Source: Actinomycetota bacterium
GTDB taxonomy: Bacteria; Actinomycetota; Actinomycetes; Mycobacteriales; Mycobacteriaceae
DNA length: 64,000 bases
Direction: 5' to 3'
NCBI GenBank assembly: GCA_018268465.1
Contig: JAFDWN010000037.1
Coordinates: forward strand, 132,600-196,599
Each line of letters begins with the position of its first letter. Within the stretch, counting starts at the first letter, position 1. The position numbers and the translations under genes were made by a program. A model generated the notes under the pieces. That model made no database searches, was not told the DNA's origin, and was given only the letters and a program-made list of their open reading frames with translations. Below, piece after piece: positions 46,554-55,681 of this stretch.

Positions 46554-47204
46554 ATGACGTCCCGGCCGACCGCTACCTCGTTCGCCATACTCGGATTGCT
46601 CGGGATCCAGCCCTGGACGGCCTATGAATTGGTCGCACAATCACGACGCAGCCTGCACTGGTTCTGGCCCCGGTCCGAGGCGCATCTGTACGCAGAACTC
46701 AAGCGCATCGTGGAACGCGGGCACGCCGAAGCCGCGGTGGTGCACGGCCGCAGCGAACGCAGCCAGCGCACCCGTTACACCATCACCGCCGAAGGCCGTG
46801 TCGCACTTGCGGACTGGCTGCGGACGGAGCCGGCCCCGGCGACACTCGAAGTCGAGGGGATGCTGCGGGTGCTGTTCGCCGACCAGAGCAGCACCGCCGA
46901 CCTGCGCGCCGCGATCGAAACGACCGCCCGCCAGACACTGCAACGACGCAGGGAGGGATTGCCTCTCATCGAGGAGCTCCTGAGCAACGGCGGGCACTTC
47001 CCCCAGCGGGCCCACCTCACCGAGCGCCTGGTCGCGTTCTACGACGAGTTCAACCACCTGCTGCTGCAATGGTGCGACGAGACATTGGCCGAGATCGACA
47101 CCTGGCCGGACACCCGCGATGTCGGACTGACGCCCCGCGGACGCGAACGGCTCGAGCGCGTGGTCGACCACGAACCGGATTCCCCACGGGGTGCGCGCGG
47201 CTGA
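46554..47204 (+). CDS. PadR-family transcriptional regulator
   Basis: 216 residues from the ATG at 46554, placed just after the inverted repeat; the frame is open upstream, but that would run through the operator and the divergent gene. The winged helix is SFAILGLLGIQPWTAYELVA then FWPRSEAHLYAELKRIVERG and RTRYTITAEGRVALADWL. The C-terminal helical domain (about 95-215) is the dimerisation part of PadR subfamily 1. Probably represses itself and the divergent MDMPI-family gene until a small-molecule ligand binds. Confidence 0.9.
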   Translation: MTSRPTATSFAILGLLGIQPWTAYELVAQSRRSLHWFWPRSEAHLYAELKRIVERGHAEAAVVHGRSERSQRTRYTITAEGRVALADWLRTEPAPATLEVEGMLRVLFADQSSTADLRAAIETTARQTLQRRREGLPLIEELLSNGGHFPQRAHLTERLVAFYDEFNHLLLQWCDETLAEIDTWPDTRDVGLTPRGRERLERVVDHEPDSPRGARG

Positions 47205-47210
47205 AACGCC

Positions 47211-47273
47211 CGCGACGACCGGATCTGCGAGATTTCCGCCCGCGATTTCTTCGCAGTAGGTGCACACTCGGCG
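47211..47273. repeat. Second repeat family, copy F2
   Basis: Matches F1 (45551-45615) in its right 48 bp, with the shared core TGCGAGATTTCCGCC and end CACACTCGG; its left end is degenerate. Same orientation as F1, so the divergent MDMPI-PadR pair is bracketed by direct copies. The rest of the 294-bp gap up to the FHA gene shows nothing else I could support. Confidence 0.65.
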
Positions 47274-47498
47274 AGCAGTACGGGCGACACACCCGGACCA
47301 ACGGGGCGAGGGCCCTCCAGAGCGACGGCCACCGCGGCCGGTTCGGCGGGTCGGCGAGTGGAACGGATCCAGTGACGCTGTCCGCTGTGCCAATGCGGCA
47401 CAAACCGGCTGCGCCCGGCGGGACGGCGCGGTAATTTCCAGAACACGTTTCGACAGGGCGATGGCCCTGCAACAGCGCCCGACGGCCCAGGACGGCAA

Positions 47499-47942
47499 GT
47501 GAACCACAACGATGATGGACAGAAGTACGAAGATGCGAAGGACATCACCTACGCGTACCCGGCTCACCTTCTCGGCGAACTGGATGCCCCGGCGGCTGAC
47601 GGTGTCGACGCCCGCGCCTCGGCCGGGCTGGGATCTGGACCGCGGGCCCGGCTACTCGTCACGCGCGGTCCCAACGCGGGAACTCAATTCCTGCTCGATC
47701 GAGCCGTGATATCCGCCGGTAGGCACCCGGACTGCGACATCTGCCTCGACGACGCCACCGTCAGCCGCCGCCACGTCGAATTCCGGCTGGAAGACGGACA
47801 GTTTCTGCTCGTCGACCTCGACAGCCTCAACCAGACCTACGTCAATCACGAACCGATCGGCTCGGCGACGCTGGTCGACGGTGACGAGATCCAGATCGGC
47901 AAGTTCCGTCTGATGTTCCTGACCAGACCGGCCACCCGCTGA
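47499..47942 (+). CDS. GarA-like FHA-domain protein
   Basis: 147 residues, GTG start. FHA domain about 50-141 with the phosphothreonine-binding set GRHPDCDICLDDATVSRRHV (Arg75, Ser89, His92) and SLNQTYVN. Overall it follows mycobacterial GarA (Rv1827), including the ELDAP and RGPNAG blocks. Two differences matter. The phospho-acceptor motif ETTS of GarA is DITY here: Thr17 aligns with the PknB site (Thr22), while the PknG site (Thr21) is Ile16. And NGTYVN is NQTYVN. GarA controls 2-oxoglutarate and glutamate enzymes. This looks like a second, divergent copy rather than the main garA. Confidence 0.85.
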   Translation: MNHNDDGQKYEDAKDITYAYPAHLLGELDAPAADGVDARASAGLGSGPRARLLVTRGPNAGTQFLLDRAVISAGRHPDCDICLDDATVSRRHVEFRLEDGQFLLVDLDSLNQTYVNHEPIGSATLVDGDEIQIGKFRLMFLTRPATR

Positions 47943-47985
47943 CGGACCGACCACGATCTGCCGTCTGCCGCGATGGAACGGGCCG

Positions 47986-48225
47986 TCAGCTTGCCAGCGG
48001 GGTCTCGGCAGCGCCGTCGTCGGCCCGGTCATCCCTCTGCAGAAGCTGCCGCCGCCAGGCCAATGCCGTCTGGGCATTCATCTGGTAATAGTCCAGCCAC
48101 GACAGGTTCGCGTCGCCAACACATCGGTGGGCGGTGCCCAGCCATGCCGGCCGTTCCGCACCGCAGCGGCGGCACAGGGAGTGCGGCCCCCGCCGTGTCG
48201 TCGTCACGCTCGGTGTGGTGTCCAT
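47986..48225 (-). CDS. Small putative zinc-binding protein
   Basis: 79 residues. CRRCGAERPAWLGTAHRC (CxxC then HxC) suggests a zinc knuckle, followed by SWLDYYQMNAQTALAWRRQL, a probable helix. GAGTGACC precedes the ATG weakly. No family recognised. The stop is 41 nt from the stop of the FHA gene on the other strand. It is short and could be spurious, but the cysteine pattern and composition favour a gene. Confidence 0.5.
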   Translation of the reverse strand: MDTTPSVTTTRRGPHSLCRRCGAERPAWLGTAHRCVGDANLSWLDYYQMNAQTALAWRRQLLQRDDRADDGAAETPLAS

Positions 48226-48336
48226 TGGTCACTCCCTCCGCCCGGTGAACGTGCTCTCAGAACAACACACCGAACGGCGCCGCACATGCCCGTGAGGCTG
48301 TCCTGGCCCCCTACCTACCTGCGTCCACCGATCGCC

Positions 48337-48351
48337 GAGCACAATGTGCTC
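48337..48351. promoter_or_regulatory. Palindrome in the 291-bp gap upstream of the small zinc-knuckle gene
   Basis: GAGCACA-A-TGTGCTC, a 7-bp inverted repeat around one base, 112 bp upstream of the start at 48225. No other recognisable feature in 48226-48516. Regulatory meaning is only suggested by symmetry. Confidence 0.3.
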
Positions 48352-48516
48352 ATTGCGACGCTGACCTGCATCGATCGGTCTGTATCCGGTGCGGACGCTC
48401 CACCGCCCGCGCCGCTGAGCCGATCCGGACAGGTGACGAACCTCATACCGTGGGAGAGTCGACCCTGGGTGTGGGCCCCCCGATACCGTCGCGGAAGCCC
48501 GACGTCTACGCCCCAG

Positions 48517-49041
48517 TTACCAGCGCAGCATTGGCAGTGGCCGCAGCGGGTGCTTCACCGCCCAGCCCGCCGCGGTCCTCGCCAGCAGCGCGTGGAAGCC
48601 GATAAACGGGAACGCCTGGACCACCTGCGCAACGTCGGACCGAGACAGTGCGCCGCGGAGCAGGCCGCGTGACACGTCGATGCGATCGGCCACCCGAAAC
48701 GTCTCAACCCACGTGTCCGAGCACGGACGCAGTTTGTGGTGCAACTCCACCATCTGCCGCACCCGCGCCACGTCCTCGACGCCGTAGGCGGAGGCGAGCT
48801 CGTCGACGTACTGAACCGACGGCCCGATGTAGTCCCAGCCCGCGGTCCACACTCCGATGTCGTGCAGCGCCCAGGCCAGCGCCACCTCATCGGGGATCTC
48901 GTTCACGTGCAGCAAGATTCGCTGATAGTTCAGGCAGCGGTACACGTGATTGCGATAGCGGTCCGCATCGGGGCCCAGCGGATCCCGAAACCGTTCCAGC
49001 ACATCGTCGATGACCGCGTTGGCCGTCAGTAATTGCGTCAT
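48517..49041 (-). CDS. HD-domain hydrolase-like protein
   Basis: 174 residues. Metal-binding HD pattern: His32 in RYRNHVYRCL, His60-Asp61 in ALHDIGVWT, His101-His102 in ELHHKL and Asp in RVADRIDVS. The family covers phosphohydrolases and cyanamide hydratase-like enzymes; the short length with the second His pair fits a small-molecule hydrolase. The start overlaps the preceding stop by 4 nt (49038-49041). Last gene of the six-gene unit starting at 52766. Substrate unknown. Confidence 0.8.
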   Translation of the reverse strand: MTQLLTANAVIDDVLERFRDPLGPDADRYRNHVYRCLNYQRILLHVNEIPDEVALAWALHDIGVWTAGWDYIGPSVQYVDELASAYGVEDVARVRQMVELHHKLRPCSDTWVETFRVADRIDVSRGLLRGALSRSDVAQVVQAFPFIGFHALLARTAAGWAVKHPLRPLPMLRW

Positions 49042-49583
49042 CGTTCGCCTTCTTCGGTTGCCGCGCGCGCCTTACGCTCGATGCTCTTCGCGAACAGGGG
49101 TGTCTCCACATTGTTGTGGCGATAGATGGCTGCCTGGCTTTCGGCGGCCGCCTGATCGGCCTGGATGCCGTTTCTTTCCAGGAACGAAAGATACTCGTCG
49201 GTGGGTAGTATCACGACCCGATTGGTCAGGACGCATCGGCGCGCCCCGGCCGCGGTGACGGTGAGCTCCCAGGTGACGTGCAAAGTGGTGCGGCCGATCG
49301 GGGTGAAGGAATCCGACAGCGAGACCAGTCGGCAATGTGACGGCCCGGCGACTTCGCCGACGTAATGCTGGACGGCAAGGGCTGTTCCGACCTGCTCCAC
49401 GTTGATCGACATCGGACGTCCGTCATCCGCCGTGGTGGCACCGGCGGCAATGTGTTCACCCGGGGCGCACCGTTGGTACTCGGTGTCGCCGAGGGTGAAC
49501 AGCCAGTCGGCGAGATCGACCGCCTCGACAGGGGCATCGATGACCGCCGTCGCAGTCGAGTCCGCGAGAACCGTGGGTGCCAC
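49038..49583 (-). CDS. SRPBCC-like ligand-binding protein
   Basis: 181 residues from a GTG at 49583 with AAAGGAG upstream. N-terminal DSTATAVIDAPVEAVDLADW and the alternating strands LHVTWELTVTAAGARRCVLT with a long C-terminal helix (QAAAESQAAIYRHNNVETPL) suggest the START/SRPBCC hydrophobic-cavity fold. Such proteins bind or cyclise lipophilic small molecules. The domain match is weak, so the call is tentative. Middle of the hydrolase operon. Confidence 0.6.
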   Translation of the reverse strand: MAPTVLADSTATAVIDAPVEAVDLADWLFTLGDTEYQRCAPGEHIAAGATTADDGRPMSINVEQVGTALAVQHYVGEVAGPSHCRLVSLSDSFTPIGRTTLHVTWELTVTAAGARRCVLTNRVVILPTDEYLSFLERNGIQADQAAAESQAAIYRHNNVETPLFAKSIERKARAATEEGER

Positions 49584-49599
49584 GAGGGGCTCCTTTCTG

Positions 49600-50229
49600 T
49601 CAGTGACTGAGGAGTGCGACGAGTTCGGTCGTCGTGACGATCGCGTGGGCGTATGTGGGTCCGTTCAGTTCGTGCGCGGCATGCATCGCCTCGACACCGA
49701 AGGCCGCGGTCGCATCGCGCACCAGGGTGACGTGGTAGCCCAGTTCCATCGCGAAGCGTCCGGTCGACTCGACACAGGTATTCGCAAGGACGCCGACCAG
49801 AATGACGTGGGTGATACCCCGTTGCGTGAGTTGGGCGTCCAGATCGGTGTTGGCAAAGCCACTCTGCGCCCAATGTTCGGTCACCACCACCTCACCCGGA
49901 CGCGGCTGGAAGTCGGTGTGAAACTCTCCACCCCAACTGCCGCGAGCGAAGATCTGCTGTTGGTTCACGCCGACCTGATTGGGATTCGGATGGTCCCAGC
50001 CGACGTAATTCGTTTCCTCCCAACGCCGGTGGGGCACGAAGAGCACCGCCACGCCGGAAGCTCGCGCGGCCGCGACCGCAGCACGCAGATTGCCCAGCAG
50101 ACCCACTTCGGTGGCCACGGGTTGGAGGAGTGGCCACAGCTTGCCGCCGTCGGAGAGGAAGTCGTTGTAGGGGTCGACCAACAGCACACCCGTCCTGCTG
50201 AGGTCGTAGCCACGTGTCGCGTCAGCCAT
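49600..50229 (-). CDS. Isochorismatase-family cysteine hydrolase
   Basis: 209 residues. Nucleophile Cys152 in LANTCVESTGRFA and Asp19 in GVLLVDPYNDF. The place of the usual catalytic Lys is taken by His119 in VTEHWAQSGFANTDLD. The EHWxxSGFANTDLD form recurs in one branch of the family as I remember it, so this may be subfamily-specific rather than a defect. Members hydrolyse amides, carbamates or vinyl ethers. It starts 6 nt before the crotonase stop in the operon. Substrate unknown. Confidence 0.87.
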   Translation of the reverse strand: MADATRGYDLSRTGVLLVDPYNDFLSDGGKLWPLLQPVATEVGLLGNLRAAVAAARASGVAVLFVPHRRWEETNYVGWDHPNPNQVGVNQQQIFARGSWGGEFHTDFQPRPGEVVVTEHWAQSGFANTDLDAQLTQRGITHVILVGVLANTCVESTGRFAMELGYHVTLVRDATAAFGVEAMHAAHELNGPTYAHAIVTTTELVALLSH

Positions 50230-50235
50230 CGACGT

Positions 50236-51051
50236 TCACCTCGCCAATTGGTCGGGAAGATTGAGCTCGAAATCGCCTGCCTGTTGCAGGCCGCTGGACA
50301 GGAAACCGCCGACACGCTGTTGCACATGCGGCTGCGCCAGCAGATCGAAGAACGCCTGCTGCGTCGGCGAAAACCAGGACACCTCCGGAAGCCCGCCGTG
50401 GTCGTTGAGGGTGCGTTTGGCCAGTGCGATGGCACTCCGATCGAACGTCGCCACCCGGCGTGCCCAGTTGTCGACGAACTCTTCGAAGTCGTCATCGGCG
50501 ACGGCGCGGTTGATCCAGCCGTACCGTTCGGCAGTGTCGGCGTCAAAGTCGCTGGCGGCCACGATGATCTCCAACGCCCGGGCGCGTCCGGTGTTCAGCG
50601 ACAGCCGCTCCAGGCCGCCGCCACCGGGCGGAAATCCGAATCCGACCTCCGGTTGACACAGAATCGCTTTCTCGCGGCTGGCGAACCTGATGTCGGTCGC
50701 CAACGCGAACTCGCTGCCTACACCACGGGCACGACCGCGGATCGCCGACACGGTGACGAACGGTGCGCGTTCCATGCGGATCGCCATATCCGGCCAGACC
50801 GCCAGTCCGGTTGTCGGCTGCGGAGTCAGGTCGAACTGGTCAGCCTTCACCAGGTCGACGTGGGCGATGAAATAGTCGGGATTCGCCGAATCGAAGACGA
50901 CAACCCGGGTTTCGTCGTCACCTTCGACGACGGTCATGAACTGCTGCAGTTCGGCCACCAACTCGGGGTCGAACAGGTTCAACGGCGGATTGTCGATGGT
51001 GGCGCGGTAGTAGCCGGGCACCGGTCGGCGGATGTGCAGGATCTCAGGCAC
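50236..51051 (-). CDS. Enoyl-CoA hydratase/isomerase (crotonase) family protein
   Basis: 271 residues from the GTG at 51051 with AGGAAGGG upstream. Crotonase fold: oxyanion-hole segments NPDYFIAHVDL and SAIRGRARGVGSEFALATDI, followed by the usual CQPEVGFGFPPGGGG. The glutamate pair of hydratases is not evident: RARGVGSEFAL has one Glu and LSLNTGRARAL follows, so hydratase activity is uncertain. It sits between an alpha/beta hydrolase and an isochorismatase-like gene, indicating breakdown of an organic acid or ring-derived compound. Confidence 0.87.
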   Translation of the reverse strand: MPEILHIRRPVPGYYRATIDNPPLNLFDPELVAELQQFMTVVEGDDETRVVVFDSANPDYFIAHVDLVKADQFDLTPQPTTGLAVWPDMAIRMERAPFVTVSAIRGRARGVGSEFALATDIRFASREKAILCQPEVGFGFPPGGGGLERLSLNTGRARALEIIVAASDFDADTAERYGWINRAVADDDFEEFVDNWARRVATFDRSAIALAKRTLNDHGGLPEVSWFSPTQQAFFDLLAQPHVQQRVGGFLSSGLQQAGDFELNLPDQLAR

Positions 51052-51064
51052 GACGCGGCCCTTC

Positions 51065-51904
51065 CTATGCGGTGTGCAGGCCGCGGGGCTTGGTGTCGGC
51101 GTACGCCAGCGCCCAGTCCAGCGCGTAGTCGGCGACGGCCTCCCACCCTGGCGCCCCGCACGTCCAGTGATCACGGCCGGCGAATTCGTAGTATTCGGTG
51201 ACGGCCGGCGACTTGTCGTAGTGCTTGGCGTTGGACTTGTTGACCGAAGGAGGCATGATGTGGTCCTTCTCCCCGCCGATGAACAGCAGCGGTGCGCGGT
51301 CGGCACGGTAGTCGACCCACGTCTCCTGGTGTCCCGGCGTGAAGTTGGCGAGCAGGCCGTATACCCACACCCAATTGCCCGGCGCCGCAATCGCGTAACG
51401 CTCCCACACCTTGTCCGACTCGTCGCGGGTCAGCGTGTTGGTGAACGCGTAGTGGAATTCCTCCTTGGTGAAGCCGACGGCTCGATGAATGTTGGCCGGA
51501 TTCTTCAGGGCGGGGAACAGCGACCTTGCCTGGGACAACGGGGTCACGCGTACGCCTTCGGTCGGCGCCGAGTCCATGACCACCGCGGCGGCGCCCAGAC
51601 CACGAGACAGCAGCAGTTGGGTCAGCGTGCCACCGAACGAATGGCCCATGATGATGGGTGGCACCGCAAGTGATTCGATGACGGCGGCGAGGTGGTCGAC
51701 CGTTTCGGGCACCGTCAACTTCGCGATGACCTCGGGATTCTTGCGCAGTTCCTCGACCTCGATGTCGAATCCGGGATATGCCGGGGTCAGCACCCGGTAG
51801 CCCTTCGCCTCGTAGTGGGCCTTCCAGCCTTCCCAGCTCCTTGGGGTCATCCACAGCCCGTGCACCAGCACGATCGTGTCGCACGCGGGAGAGGCGTCGG
51901 TCAT
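51065..51904 (-). CDS. Alpha/beta hydrolase
   Basis: 279 residues from the ATG at 51904. HGLWMTPRSWEGWKAHYEAK (oxyanion hole), nucleophile Ser89 in IIMGHSFGGTLTQ, acid in FIGGEKDHIMP and His in AGRDHWTCGAPGW. Strikingly similar in layout and wording to the hydrolase at 62136-62945 (HGLW, GHSFGG, AFGNTL/AFTNTL, EDHVVP/KDHIMP), so the two are paralogues 10 kb apart. Second gene of the operon. Substrate unknown. Confidence 0.87.
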   Translation of the reverse strand: MTDASPACDTIVLVHGLWMTPRSWEGWKAHYEAKGYRVLTPAYPGFDIEVEELRKNPEVIAKLTVPETVDHLAAVIESLAVPPIIMGHSFGGTLTQLLLSRGLGAAAVVMDSAPTEGVRVTPLSQARSLFPALKNPANIHRAVGFTKEEFHYAFTNTLTRDESDKVWERYAIAAPGNWVWVYGLLANFTPGHQETWVDYRADRAPLLFIGGEKDHIMPPSVNKSNAKHYDKSPAVTEYYEFAGRDHWTCGAPGWEAVADYALDWALAYADTKPRGLHTA

Positions 51905-51932
51905 CGTCAGCTCGCTTTCGCTCGGCAGGTTG

Positions 51933-52766
51933 TCAGGAATCAATGAAGTCGAGAAGGTCGGCGTGCAGCCTTTCCCGGTCGGTATCGGGCAGTCCGTGCG
52001 GACGGTCGGCGTAGACCTTGAGTTCAGCGCCCGCGATCAGCTCCACGGATCGCTTGCCGCCGACATCGAACGGCACGATCTGATCGTCGCTGCCGTGGAT
52101 CACCAGCGTGGGGACGTCGATGCTGCGCAGATCTGCGCGGAAATCGGTGGCCGAGAATGCGGCAATGCACTCGTAGGCGGCGCGATGCCCGCACGCCATG
52201 CTCTGTAGCCAGAACGCGTCGCGAACACCCTGGGACACATCATTGTCGGGGGTGTTGCGGTTGTTGCCGAAAAAGGGGCCATCCGCCAGGTCGCGGTAGA
52301 GCTGGGACCGGTCGGCCAGTTCGGCGGCGCGGATTCCGTCGAAGGTGCCGATCGGCAATCCCGCGTCGTTGTCCTCGGTGCGCAGCATCAGCGGTGGCAC
52401 CGCGGCGACCAGCACCAGTTTGGCCACCCGGGCGGTGCCGTGTCTGCCGACATAGCGCACGATCTCGCCGCCGCCGGTGGAATGGCCGACCAGGATGACA
52501 CCGGTCAGGTCCAGCGCGTCGATCAGCGTCGCCAAATCGTCGGCATAGGTGTCCATCTCATTGCCGTGCCACGTCTGCGAGGACCTCCCGTGACCGCGGC
52601 GGTCGTGCGCGATCGCGCGGTGGCCGTTGCCGGCGAGGAACATCGCCGCGGCTTCCCAGGCGTCGGAATTCAGCGGCCAGCCGTGGCTGAGGATGACCGT
52701 GGTTCCCGTCGTGCCCCAGTCCCGGTAGAAGATCTGCGCACCGTCCTCGCAGCGGATGTACGGCAT
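51933..52766 (-). CDS. Alpha/beta hydrolase, arylesterase/non-haem chloroperoxidase type
   Basis: 277 residues from the ATG at 52766; an upstream GTG in frame is less likely. [29 protein letters not shown], nucleophile Ser96 in [18 protein letters not shown], Asp in [11 protein letters not shown] and His in [10 protein letters not shown] are all hallmarks of the cofactor-free haloperoxidase/arylesterase group. Hydrolyses small esters or lactones. First gene of the operon, 52 bp after the LuxR-type regulator gene. Confidence 0.9.
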   Translation of the reverse strand: MPYIRCEDGAQIFYRDWGTTGTTVILSHGWPLNSDAWEAAAMFLAGNGHRAIAHDRRGHGRSSQTWHGNEMDTYADDLATLIDALDLTGVILVGHSTGGGEIVRYVGRHGTARVAKLVLVAAVPPLMLRTEDNDAGLPIGTFDGIRAAELADRSQLYRDLADGPFFGNNRNTPDNDVSQGVRDAFWLQSMACGHRAAYECIAAFSATDFRADLRSIDVPTLVIHGSDDQIVPFDVGGKRSVELIAGAELKVYADRPHGLPDTDRERLHADLLDFIDS

Positions 52767-52818
52767 GGCTGAAGTCTGCGGCCTTCGCGCGCGGCAGCGC
52801 ACCACGCACGGCTCGTAG

Positions 52819-55557
52819 TCACGACGGCGGATCGGTGGCCAGGCGTTTGGCGAGTTGGCGCCGCGAGGAGATGCCGAGCTTCCCGAAAACCTTGCGCAGG
52901 TGGTAGTCGACTGTGTTGGTGCTGATGAACAGGGCCGCGCCGATTTCGGCGTTGGTGTTGCCGTCGGCCGCCATCCGGGCGATCGTCGCCTCCTGCGGCG
53001 ACATCTCCACCCCCGCCACCACGTGACGCGGGCCCGGTTTCTCGCCGGTGGCGGCGAGTTCGGTGCGGGCGCGTTCGGCGAATGCGGTCGCCTCGGCCCG
53101 ATCGAGGATGTCCACCGCCGCGCGGAGCTGCGTACGCGCGTCGCGGCGCCGCTTCAGCCTGCGCAGCCATTCCCCGTACAGCAGGTGTGACCGGCCCAGA
53201 TCGACGGGGACGTTTGCGACACTGAGCACTTCGATTGCCTCGCGGTAGTGGACCTCGGCCGCGCTGTCGGTGGCAAGCAACGCCCGGCAGCGTTGGTCCA
53301 GCCCCCGCAGCCAGGGCGTCCCGCTGGCGGCCGCCATGCCGGCGAGGGTCCGGGCGGTGTCCACGGCCTCCGGCAGATGGCCGCTGCGTACCGAGGCCTC
53401 GACGTAGTCGGCCAGCCGGATGTAGGTGACCTGGAGAAATGGCGGGTCGATCATGGGTTTCAGCCGGGTGTAAGCGTCGCGATAGTGCCCCTCGGCGATA
53501 TCGCGGATGCCGAGTGCCGTTGTCGCCGAGCGATATACACCCCCGAACCCCATGCTGCGGGTCGCGTCGGCAAAGAGCTCCACCTGCTGGCGAGGCGCCC
53601 CGGTCCAGGCCAGGTAGGCGACGTTGACGACGTGCTCCGCGGCGTAGCCGATCGCTTGGCGCAGCTCGCGCACTTGTTTCATGTACAGTCCCCCGGCCGC
53701 CGGGTCGCCATGGTCGACGGTGAACAGCGATCGGACCCAGAGCACCGAGTCCAGAGTGCGCAGTGCGCCGGAATCCCGCGCGATTCGAGCCAGCCGATCC
53801 AGGTAGCAGTCACCCGCCTGCTCGTCGAACAGGGCGGTAGCCAGGATGATTCCGACATAGCCGAATCGGGCGAGCTCGTCGTCGGGCAGTGCGAGCAGTA
53901 GCTGCATGGCCTCCCGCATCAGCGGGACCGCGGTCGCGTAGGGCTGCAGCAGGTGGGCGGCCATTGCGCGGAACACGATTCCGAGAGGTTCGTCGTTGGA
54001 CTGTGCGGCCGCGTCGATCCGGTGCCCTATCGTGGCCGGATCCGTACCTTGCATCAGCGAATCGGTATTGAACATGCACTCGAAAGCACGTCGCAGCGCC
54101 TTGTGCTCCAGGTCGGCCGCGAGCCCGTGGAACGCCTCCGCCGCGCGCAACATGTCGGCAGGGCCGCGCAGCATCGGCGCGGGATCGGCGACAAACAGCG
54201 CCAATTCGGCACGGGTGGTGATCAATCGGCCCCCCTGCACGGAGTCGAGATCGGCCGGCTCGATCCTGTCGAGAAGTTGGCGCGCCAGCTGCGCTGCACC
54301 CGCATCCATGGCCGCCTCGGCCGCAGAGAGCAGCCTGCCGTTTCGCACCGGGCTCGGCGGAGTGAGGTCCGCGGAACGGGCCAGCAGTCGTGCCTGCGAG
54401 ACGCGTCCGCCGCGCCGGGCAGCCAGCCCCGCGACTGACTCGAGCCGGTCGGCGACCTCGTCATCGAGGCCCGGGGTGGCTTCGGCGGCGTGCCACGCCT
54501 CCAGTTCGACCAGCCCTAACCGGCGTGCCTCGTTGGCGAGCACACCGTGGGTGTGACGCCGATCGGTGCCCGTGGCGGCTCCATACACCGCCGACCGCAC
54601 CAGGGGATGGCGGAACGCCACCGTGTCGCGCACTGTCACCAGGCCGGCGCGTTCGGCGTCGGCTGCGCAGTCGGGCGAAAGCCCAAGGGCAGCAGCGGCA
54701 GTCGCGATGAGATTCGGTTCGCCGGTGGATTCGGCGGCGGCAACTAGCAACCACTGTTGCACGTCGGAGGACATCTCGCGCACCTGCCGCAGGTAGTGTG
54801 CTTCGAGTTTGCGGCTCAGCGGTACGGGATCGAACGACAGCGACAACTCACCCAACTGCCGGATGCTCAGGTCACGCGCCAGGTCGATGAGCGCCAGTGG
54901 ATTGCCGCCCGTGGCCACGGCGATCTGGCTCGCCGCATACGGGTCGACCGTGTCGGACGCCTGTGTGGTCAACAATTGCACCGCCGAACGGGTGTCCAAA
55001 CCGCTCAGCCGCAGCGAGGGCACGCCGGCCAGCGCGACATCGGACTCCTCACTGTCGCGCACGGCGAACAGCAGCACCGTCGATTCCGCCTGCAGTCGCC
55101 TGGCGACGAACGCGAGCACATCGAGCGACTCCGGATCGATCCAATGGGCATCATCCACGACGCAGACGACGGGCCGGCTGCCGCCCGCCTCCGCGAACAG
55201 ACCAAGCATGCCCAGCCCGACCAGGTACCGCTCGGGGGCAGGACCGTCGTCCATCCCCCACGCGACGCGCAGTGCCTGCTGCTGGCGGGGCGCCAGCGCA
55301 CCCGCGTACTCGATCAACGACACCCCGATGCGCTGAAGCGCGGCATAGGGCATTGACAGTTCCGCCTCGAAACCGTCGGAGCGGATGACGGTGGCACCGG
55401 TGAGATTGGCGGTGGCGCCGGCCAGCAGGGCCGACTTGCCGATACCCGGATCGCCCCGGACGACCAGTGCCCCGCCGCCCCCGTTACGACCCCGGGTCAG
55501 CAGAGCGCGGAGCGCCCCGAGTTCGTCGGCCCGGCCGAACAGTGCTGCCGCGTCCAT
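52819..55557 (-). CDS. Large ATP-binding LuxR-family (LAL/MalT-type) regulator
   Basis: 912 residues. N-terminal NTPase with Walker A GDPGIGKS (35-42) and Walker [13 protein letters not shown], a middle of TPR-like helical repeats, and a C-terminal LuxR helix-turn-helix ([20 protein letters not shown] then [16 protein letters not shown]). The LAL class activates catabolic or secondary-metabolism operons on binding an inducer and ATP. It is encoded directly upstream of, and on the same strand as, the hydrolase operon, its likely target. GTG/ATG choice: the ATG at 55557 places the ATPase at the N-terminus as usual. Confidence 0.92.
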   Translation of the reverse strand: MDAAALFGRADELGALRALLTRGRNGGGGALVVRGDPGIGKSALLAGATANLTGATVIRSDGFEAELSMPYAALQRIGVSLIEYAGALAPRQQQALRVAWGMDDGPAPERYLVGLGMLGLFAEAGGSRPVVCVVDDAHWIDPESLDVLAFVARRLQAESTVLLFAVRDSEESDVALAGVPSLRLSGLDTRSAVQLLTTQASDTVDPYAASQIAVATGGNPLALIDLARDLSIRQLGELSLSFDPVPLSRKLEAHYLRQVREMSSDVQQWLLVAAAESTGEPNLIATAAAALGLSPDCAADAERAGLVTVRDTVAFRHPLVRSAVYGAATGTDRRHTHGVLANEARRLGLVELEAWHAAEATPGLDDEVADRLESVAGLAARRGGRVSQARLLARSADLTPPSPVRNGRLLSAAEAAMDAGAAQLARQLLDRIEPADLDSVQGGRLITTRAELALFVADPAPMLRGPADMLRAAEAFHGLAADLEHKALRRAFECMFNTDSLMQGTDPATIGHRIDAAAQSNDEPLGIVFRAMAAHLLQPYATAVPLMREAMQLLLALPDDELARFGYVGIILATALFDEQAGDCYLDRLARIARDSGALRTLDSVLWVRSLFTVDHGDPAAGGLYMKQVRELRQAIGYAAEHVVNVAYLAWTGAPRQQVELFADATRSMGFGGVYRSATTALGIRDIAEGHYRDAYTRLKPMIDPPFLQVTYIRLADYVEASVRSGHLPEAVDTARTLAGMAAASGTPWLRGLDQRCRALLATDSAAEVHYREAIEVLSVANVPVDLGRSHLLYGEWLRRLKRRRDARTQLRAAVDILDRAEATAFAERARTELAATGEKPGPRHVVAGVEMSPQEATIARMAADGNTNAEIGAALFISTNTVDYHLRKVFGKLGISSRRQLAKRLATDPPS

Positions 55558-55681
55558 GTGCTCGATGCGTTGAAGAATAGGGCGGCACCCCTAACGCGGC
55601 CACACGACGATCGAGCGCCGGACCGTAACGGCGCTGCCACCGCCCCTGTCCGCGACGGTGCCGCACGCCCAGACGCGTCCG

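Noticed and set aside
47260-47502. 80-codon frame in the gap before the FHA gene
   Set aside because: Starts inside repeat F2, lacks a ribosome-binding site and shows no recognisable protein features.
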